Shown: positions 58,675 through 64,000 of the stretch, piece after piece
How the letters are laid out: every line of letters starts with the position of its first letter
Numbering within the stretch: position 1 is the stretch's first letter
NCBI GenBank assembly: GCA_029204225.1
Contig: CM055106.1
Span: forward strand, 9,036,274-9,100,273
Origin: Diphasiastrum complanatum
Lineage: Eukaryota > Streptophyta > Lycopodiopsida > Lycopodiales > Lycopodiaceae
DNA: 64,000 bases
Direction of reading: 5' to 3'
Program-made: the position numbers and the translations under genes
Notes under the pieces: generated by a model
What the model was told of the DNA's origin: nothing
Database searches by the model: none
The model's input: only the letters and a program-made list of their open reading frames with translations

Positions 58675-59746
58675 TGTTCACAGATTCACTAAATCTGTGA
58701 ACACGTTTCTTTTATCTCTTTCTTCTTCTTGGATTACTTTACTTCTGTTGTTACAGTTCTTTGTGGTTCTTCTTCTTATTAGAACTGTTACAGAGCAACA
58801 GCATTACTCAGGTTTAAACATGTATTCCCAACCTGTCAGTGGGTAACTCAAATCCGATACTCAGCTACATATGTACCCAGACAAAGCTCAAGAAGATCAA
58901 CGTTCAATACAGAGAGCAATCCTACCATTGACTACTAAATCAGAAAACAATCAAGAACCGGATTAACTATTGAAACAAGAAACAAGATTCAAGAAACTAG
59001 ATTCCTAACAACATTATAACAATCTAAGAATCAAGAAACACTCATCACTTGATGCTTAGATTACTCAAGAACAATCAAGAACTGGGTTGTAAGAGAGTAT
59101 GCAAGATCTATACCACAAAAAAACCTATCTAGTTTACTTGAATGTTGATTACTACAAGATTCCACAAACAAGAACTGAATGCTAATCCACATTTAAGCAA
59201 GAAACAAGAAACAAGAACCTAGTTAATCCACAATGCAAAGGAATCAAGCATGCTCATAGAAATCTCACTCAAGAGCATTGCCATGAACAAGGAGCTAAGC
59301 TATCATCAAGAACTCGTGGAGGATCCTCTTTATTTGCTCAAGAGAACTTGACAATACAATCAAAAGCTCCGAGGGGGGCCTTAAATAAGCAAGAAGGTTG
59401 TCCATGTGGAGCCCATGTGGCAATTCCAGTAAATTAGAAATTATATGTGGAATTTGCCCTTCCACTAAAGGTCACCATCAAAAGGTGGCTCACTCTAACT
59501 AATTTAAGAGGGGTCTACCTTTATCTACAATGCCTAGGAAACATTACTAGCTCCTACATGGTCATTCCTTTTTTGGGATACACCATGTAGGCTCACATAG
59601 TTAACTCACTGTCTTCCTAGCTAGTATTTCCTCGGCTCTCATGCTCGGCTTTCAACTTCTTCTGAGACCTCCTTGGTCATGGATGAGAGATAACTTGTGT
59701 CTTCAGCTTGGCTCGACACTTGGAGATTTCCTAGAATCTGCTAACA
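58675..59746 (-). mobile_element. 3' LTR of element M
   Basis: Plus reading TGTTCACAGATTC ... GAATCTGCTAACA: 1072 bp with 13-bp imperfect terminal inverted repeats. The left boundary coincides with the point where homology of the interrupted LTR stops. On the minus strand it is preceded by the purine-rich AATTAGGGGTGGATAA, a plausible polypurine tract, so it is the 3' LTR of a minus-strand element. A perfect 11-bp hairpin (58676-58702) marks its left end. Confidence 0.75.
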
Positions 59747-59949
59747 TTATCCACCCCTAATTTGTTGCAGGACTTACTGCAATACCGGTGATGTCTTCCG
59801 CTTGGCACTTGGAAAATCGTGAATTTTTGTTCGCTTCCGTAAAACTAGGTGCTTATTATCTGCAAAATTTATTCATCAAAATTGGGAAGTCTCCCAATTG
59901 GCCGCTACATACCAGCCCTCTTGAACACTTCTTGTGAATCATGCTTGTC

Positions 59950-62900
59950 TCATCGTCGTGCAGTCTGCTTTCGCTCGCTCATCTTCCGGCCCAGGGCTTC
60001 AAAAACTTGGAAGCGGAGCTTACTTCCGAAGTTGAGGGCCCCCAGATATTCACTTATTTTTTCTACGAAGCCCATTTCTTGCCAGTCTTCCACCATGGTC
60101 ACATAGCATGACGACATGAAGGACACTCTGTAGTATAGCCTAGCCATCATCTCATGGTCTTCTTCTGACTGGAGGGCTGTATTTGGATTGATCCTAATTG
60201 GATCCAAGCCTCAATCCCAAAAACACTCTTGCTGCATCAGAAAGGCCATGGATCTGCAATATTCGGTACTTTCCTGCATGCAAAGATCGGCACTTGATTT
60301 GTATTTGTGCCCGAAGTCAAGTAACTGTAGCCTCAGATCATTCGGGGAGGTTCTCTTTGAAATTCCCGGAATGACTGGCCAGTTTACTAACTCCACTTGG
60401 GACTTTTCCACCGGCCATGGGTTTTTTCATTTGAGTGGCATGTAGAAAGGATCCACTCGCTTCCATGCCAGTGCCTTCAAATATTTTTTAAGTCGCCTGC
60501 TATCCTTCAGGACTTTACTTCGCCATTCTAGCTGCGGTTGTAGCAAGACAATGATCTCGGCCCTGGTGGAGTATTGGCTTTTATCAATGTCTTCTTTGCC
60601 TCCCCTCATGTTGGGAGGGTATTTCCTCTCAAATTTCTTTGACTCTCTCATGTCAGCTAGTTTGTCTCTGGGACTAGTAGGGGAGGTTGTCCTGCGCAGT
60701 TGGGATGGCCTTGCCAGATAATCATCTAAGGCCTTGGTGCCCGTATCTTTCTCTTTTGCTTGCTCACTTGTCAATGGCTCAGCTGCACCCGTGTCTGGTC
60801 TGGACAAGAACCTTCTCGTTTCTGGTTGGTCTGCCAAGAAGTCATCATCACGCCTCATGTCAGTGTTAGTTTCTGGAAGGTCGGGGATGGAATGATCTGG
60901 GGAGAGGGGTGCGACGGTGAACGGTTTAGGAGGAGGTGGAATCAACAAGTTATACGCAGCACCGGAGGAGTGGAGTTGTTGAACTCGTCCCGTCGGGCTT
61001 TGTAATGTCAACTGGACCTTTTGATGGGCCCATAATTTTGATAGGAGATGATGAAGAGAGAGGAGATGGAAGAATTGGGTAAGTTGGAATGAATGTTTCA
61101 GAAAAATTAAATGCGGAGTAAGAGGAAGGGTTAAAGGTGGGAGGAGGTTGGGAAAAAGTCATGGAAGCAGCACCAGCTCTCTTGGCACCCAATCCCGAGC
61201 TTCCGTCTGATGAGTGGGTTTGCCCATCTTGATTTCATGCACCATCATTCCCACCATCATCCCGCGGTTTTATTGATTGAGCACTTGCTTGATCCTTGCA
61301 CGTCGTGTCCCATAGTTGGTTCACCTTGTCCAAGACTTGTTGCAGGGCCTTCGTAGTGTCTTCCAGCTGCTTTTGGGGCTCCAAGATGATCTTATCTTGT
61401 TTGGCCACAATGTTTTTGAAATTTCGCTTTTCGACTTCCCGTTCCTGGATTAGCCTTACATAATTTTCCATCCGGATGGCTGAGGCCTGTGGGGCCTGGA
61501 ATTGAATGTCCTCGAGCTTCACTAGAGGAGCATCTATTGTCATTGCACTAGATGATCCATCTCGTACTTGGTCGATTTGGACCATCTAGTGCTTCAGTTG
61601 TTGTTGGACCTCTTCCAGAGTGGATTTCTGCCTGGCCATCACGAATCTGCTTTCTACTGTCTCTTTTTCTTTTTCTTTGGCCAACCTTTGATATTGCATA
61701 ATCTCTCGGTCTTGATGTTGGGCTATGCTCTCGAACATTTGGTGCTGGCTCACCAACCAATGCATGTGGTAGCTCATTTTGGATAGGCCAATCATCGAGC
61801 GCTTGGCTGCTTCAGTGGGCTTTTCAGGGTTGGTGCGGGTTGGGTACTGATCTGGGGTATGGGATGGCGAGGCTAAACCAAAAAACAAACGTGGTGTTAG
61901 AGCTGAAGATGGAGGTGGAGGTGGAGGTGGAGGGATGATGTTAGTAGCTGTTGTGGTGGTGGTGGTTAGTGGAGGGGTTTGACTTCTTCCTGACTGCTTT
62001 TTCTTTTTTGGCTCGTTGTCGTTGATTTCCATCAGGTCCGTAGCATCAAAATATTGCGACGTGTCCAACGTGTGGACTTGTTGGGCCTGTGGTTGCTGAG
62101 CCGCTTCTGTGTCCTGAGGACTGGATATCCCCACTCCTCTTCCCCCCCCCCCCCCCCCCCCAAGAATTTGTGCCAGTGGTGATGTTGGTGGCGTTGGCAT
62201 AGTAATCAGTGTGGGTGGGGTGGTGGCTTCATCTGGCTGACTTGTGACTTGAGGTACTGTCGTATTAGGTGCCAATGTTGAGGTAGTTGCTCCATCACCC
62301 CTGTCGATGACATGTGAGGGTGACGAGTGTTGTTGTGATGCTGTTGATGAGCTGCCACCATCTGAGGTGGAAACATCAAAAACTGATCCCACAGGTGATG
62401 TGCTCCCAGCTTGAAGCTTCTCTTGCCTTCGTTGTTGCCGTGTGCTCGACAACTGAGCCCTTGAGGTATATGTCTGTTGAGCTCCGGAAGTTGCAGCTGT
62501 TTGTGGTTCCTGTGGTGGGCTTCTTGGCTTCTGCACCAAAGGGAAAATACTGGTGTTGACTCGTTTAACCTGGGATCCTGATGGTGAAGTTGTTCTTGCA
62601 CACTTGGACTTCTTGTGTTCAATGGGAAATTAAGTTGCAATTCTTGTCGAAGCTTTGGGCCATTTTGTACTTGATAAAGAGTGATATCTGTCATCAGATA
62701 TCCCAATACTGTGATGGGCTACTTGTTCTTAATGCAGTCATGAAGACAATTCGAAGCAAATTGTGCCCAATCATAGAGGTTCTGGGCATGCAGTCGTGAA
62801 TCTGCCATAATGTGAAACAGAGACATGGGTACACTTTCATTCGAGATTTTTGTGTGCATTTGGTGAGATAGGCACATGCTGCTTGAAGTTGCTTGTCGTT

Positions 62901-63412
62901 GATGGCTTCCTGTACCCATCCTTATTCTTCCACTTGGTCACAGAGGGATCAATGTACTTGAAATATGTCGTTTGCTCTATCTTTTGGAGTGTCCTTGTGA
63001 CAGTGTTTGGTCCTCATGGGAACCCATAAGGTTGCAAATCGGCTGCCGCAAAAGATACGTTATAAACATAATTCCTTATAGGGGGAACGATGATTTGACA
63101 TGATCTTGCCGTGGTGTGATAATTGGCATATGCCATGTGTACCAGATATAGGCTTTGATAGCCTGTCAAGACAGGGATCTGAAATTCAATTTTCTTGAAG
63201 AAGGACTCCGCCTGCTGGTACCAGGTCTGCATCTCCGTAAGGTCTAACTTGCATAGCTGGATGTCGAGCTTGCTTGTTTCGGGATCATCAGAACTTGAAC
63301 GGGATTGAACGACATGGTGGAAAAATGGAAGAAGGGAGATTATGGAAAAACCGTGTCGGTTGAAAGGTGAGACAGTGGTAAGGGTGTCGGTGTTGTGTCG
63401 TCGATGTGGCAT
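59950..63412 (-). pseudogene. Long unrecognised reading frame of element M (broken)
   Basis: Between the M LTR and 63412 the minus strand is open almost throughout, in segments 63412-63014, 62919-62630, about 62630-61586, 61585-61235, 61192-60950 and 61011-59950. Single stops and a few frameshifts separate them; three consecutive segments from 62539 to 60950 share one frame and three from 61011 to 59950 share another. In order: a folded-looking N-terminal part (TEMQTWYQQAESFFKKIEFQ, YQSLYLVHMAYANYHTTARS), a segment SLFHIMADSRLHAQNLYDWA, and a Pro/Gln/Thr/Ser-rich middle with PPPPPPPP and a basic KKKKQSGR. Then come coiled-coil-like stretches (LAKEKEKETVESRF, QEREVEKRNFKNIVAKQDK) and a C-terminal part with RRLKKYLKALAWKRVDPFYM and YYRVSFMSSCYVTMVEDW. 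I see no zinc knuckle, protease, RT, RNase H or integrase motif. It may be the product of a non-autonomous LTR element or a captured host gene. Function unknown. Confidence 0.6.
62142..62162. repeat. C21 homopolymer inside the M reading frame
   Basis: Reads as a glycine run on the minus strand. Its length is unreliable, so the frame across it may also be. Confidence 0.85.
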
Positions 63413-63660
63413 AGGGGTCCATCGCTGGGAGCGGCAACCTCGCCTTCACCTGCATAGCAAGAAGAGAGAGGGAGAGGAGAAAGAGGAGAAAGAGAGTGGA
63501 GAGAGGGAGAGAGAGAATGCCTAGGTTGAGAAAGGCTTTGGGGGCTCGAGCGCCTACCCAAAGCTATTCTATCCCAACGTAGGGAGAGAAGGAGAAGAGA
63601 GGGGGAGAAGAGAGAGAGAGAGAGAGGAGAAAAAGAGAGAGAGATGGAGATGGAGAAACC
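63413..63660. repeat. Purine-rich imperfect GA tract
   Basis: GAGA/GGAGA-rich DNA at 63460-63525 and 63583-63650 (CT-rich on the minus strand), separated by a non-repetitive stretch with GGGGGCTCGAGCGCC. On the minus strand a pyrimidine tract ending TTCTTGCTATGCAG (about 63450) resembles a splice acceptor just upstream of the M frame; this is speculative. Confidence 0.6.
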
Positions 63661-64000
63661 AAGAGAGTTTTATTAGAATGAGAATGGAATATGATACAAT
63701 ACAAAGGAAATGACTCCCTCTGATAGATTTTAGAGGTGAGCCTCCTTTACTCTCATTGGCCACTTCATTGGGGCAAGGATTCTAATCCAAGCCTTTCAAA
63801 GAAACACAACTTAAATCTAATGGTGCTAAGAAAGCACAAGGGCACTCACATGATTCATGTGAGTTTCAAGTTGGGCCCTTTTAGCTTTTTTATTTGCAAC
63901 TTGACTTAGGGCCACTAATGTCATTTTAGAGTTTTAAGCCCAAGCCCCTAGTCTCTTATTCCTAGGAATTACAACTTGCTACTTGTGCTCAATGGTGGCT
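63661..64000 (-). mobile_element. Gypsy-type LTR segment (minus strand)
   Basis: The minus strand reads CCAATGAGAGTAAAGGAGGC, then CATTTCCTTTGTATTG, AATAAAACTCTCTTGGTTTC and a CT-rich tract, collinear with 14251-14400 of Gypsy element 1. So the order promoter-proximal block, AATAAA, CT array is conserved between two dispersed copies. Its relation to element M, whose own LTR is different, is unclear. It runs off the window edge. Confidence 0.65.

Noticed and set aside
63661-64000. Assigning this LTR segment as the 5' LTR of element M
   Set aside because: It does not resemble M's 3' LTR (58675-59746); it matches Gypsy element 1 instead.

Overview
This window is nuclear DNA of a land plant with a repeat-rich, probably large genome. 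The evidence is one spliced plant-type gene with GT-AG introns, many plant Ty1/Copia retrotransposon pieces (tRNA-iMet primer sites, DSGASSHM proteases, YVDD reverse transcriptases, KHIE RNase H tails), Ty3/Gypsy pieces with a tRNA-Asp-type primer site, a Helitron helicase remnant and very long CT/AG and AC microsatellites. The composition would fit a gymnosperm or a fern, but nothing seen fixes the species.

The only gene I regard as intact and functional lies at 40113-43161 (+). It is a seven-exon inositol polyphosphate 5-phosphatase of 453 residues whose frames join cleanly across six GT-AG introns. It has a GC-rich upstream leader (about 37.9-38.5 kb). A short stretch at the left edge (1-118) may be the last exon of another gene.

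Layout. 1-2.6 kb: possible gene end, a perfect 24-bp inverted repeat, TG-rich DNA. 2.6-3.1 kb: broken Helitron helicase (-). 3.1-8.7 kb: mosaic of Copia pieces A (+), B1 and B2 (-) and B3 (+), ending in a 3' LTR. 8.7-14.1 kb: gene-poor, with AC repeat and a TTCC/CCAA minisatellite. 14.1-17.04 kb: 5' part of a Gypsy element (LTR end, huge CT array, PBS, 115-bp tandem repeats, gag). 17.1-21.6 kb: a Copia RT fragment into which Copia element C (-) inserted. 22.1-26.1 kb: chimeric Copia D (+) with 3' LTR. 27.5-32.8 kb: Copia E (+) and F (-), same LTR family in opposite orientation, around a second Gypsy 5' end. 33.3-33.8 kb: another RT scrap. 33.8-37.9 kb: old non-coding repeats. 38-43.2 kb: the phosphatase gene. 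44.1-44.6 kb: palindromic GC/poly-A block. 46.7-50 kb: Copia G (+) and H (-), the latter split by a solo LTR. 50.4-51.1 kb: duplicated giant CT arrays. 51.3-57 kb: Gypsy gag (+), Copia I (-) inserted into Copia J (-). 57.9-58.7 kb: Copia gag L interrupted by an LTR, which is itself interrupted by element M. 58.7-63.4 kb: element M (-), a 3' LTR plus a long unrecognised reading frame without pol domains. 63.6-64 kb: Gypsy-type LTR sequence.

All transposon reading frames carry stops, frameshifts or internal deletions, so none looks autonomous. Their order of insertion can partly be read from interrupted homologies. The best candidate for something undescribed is element M: its long proline/glutamine-rich, coiled-coil-like minus-strand reading frame has no recognisable pol motif and sits directly upstream of an LTR.
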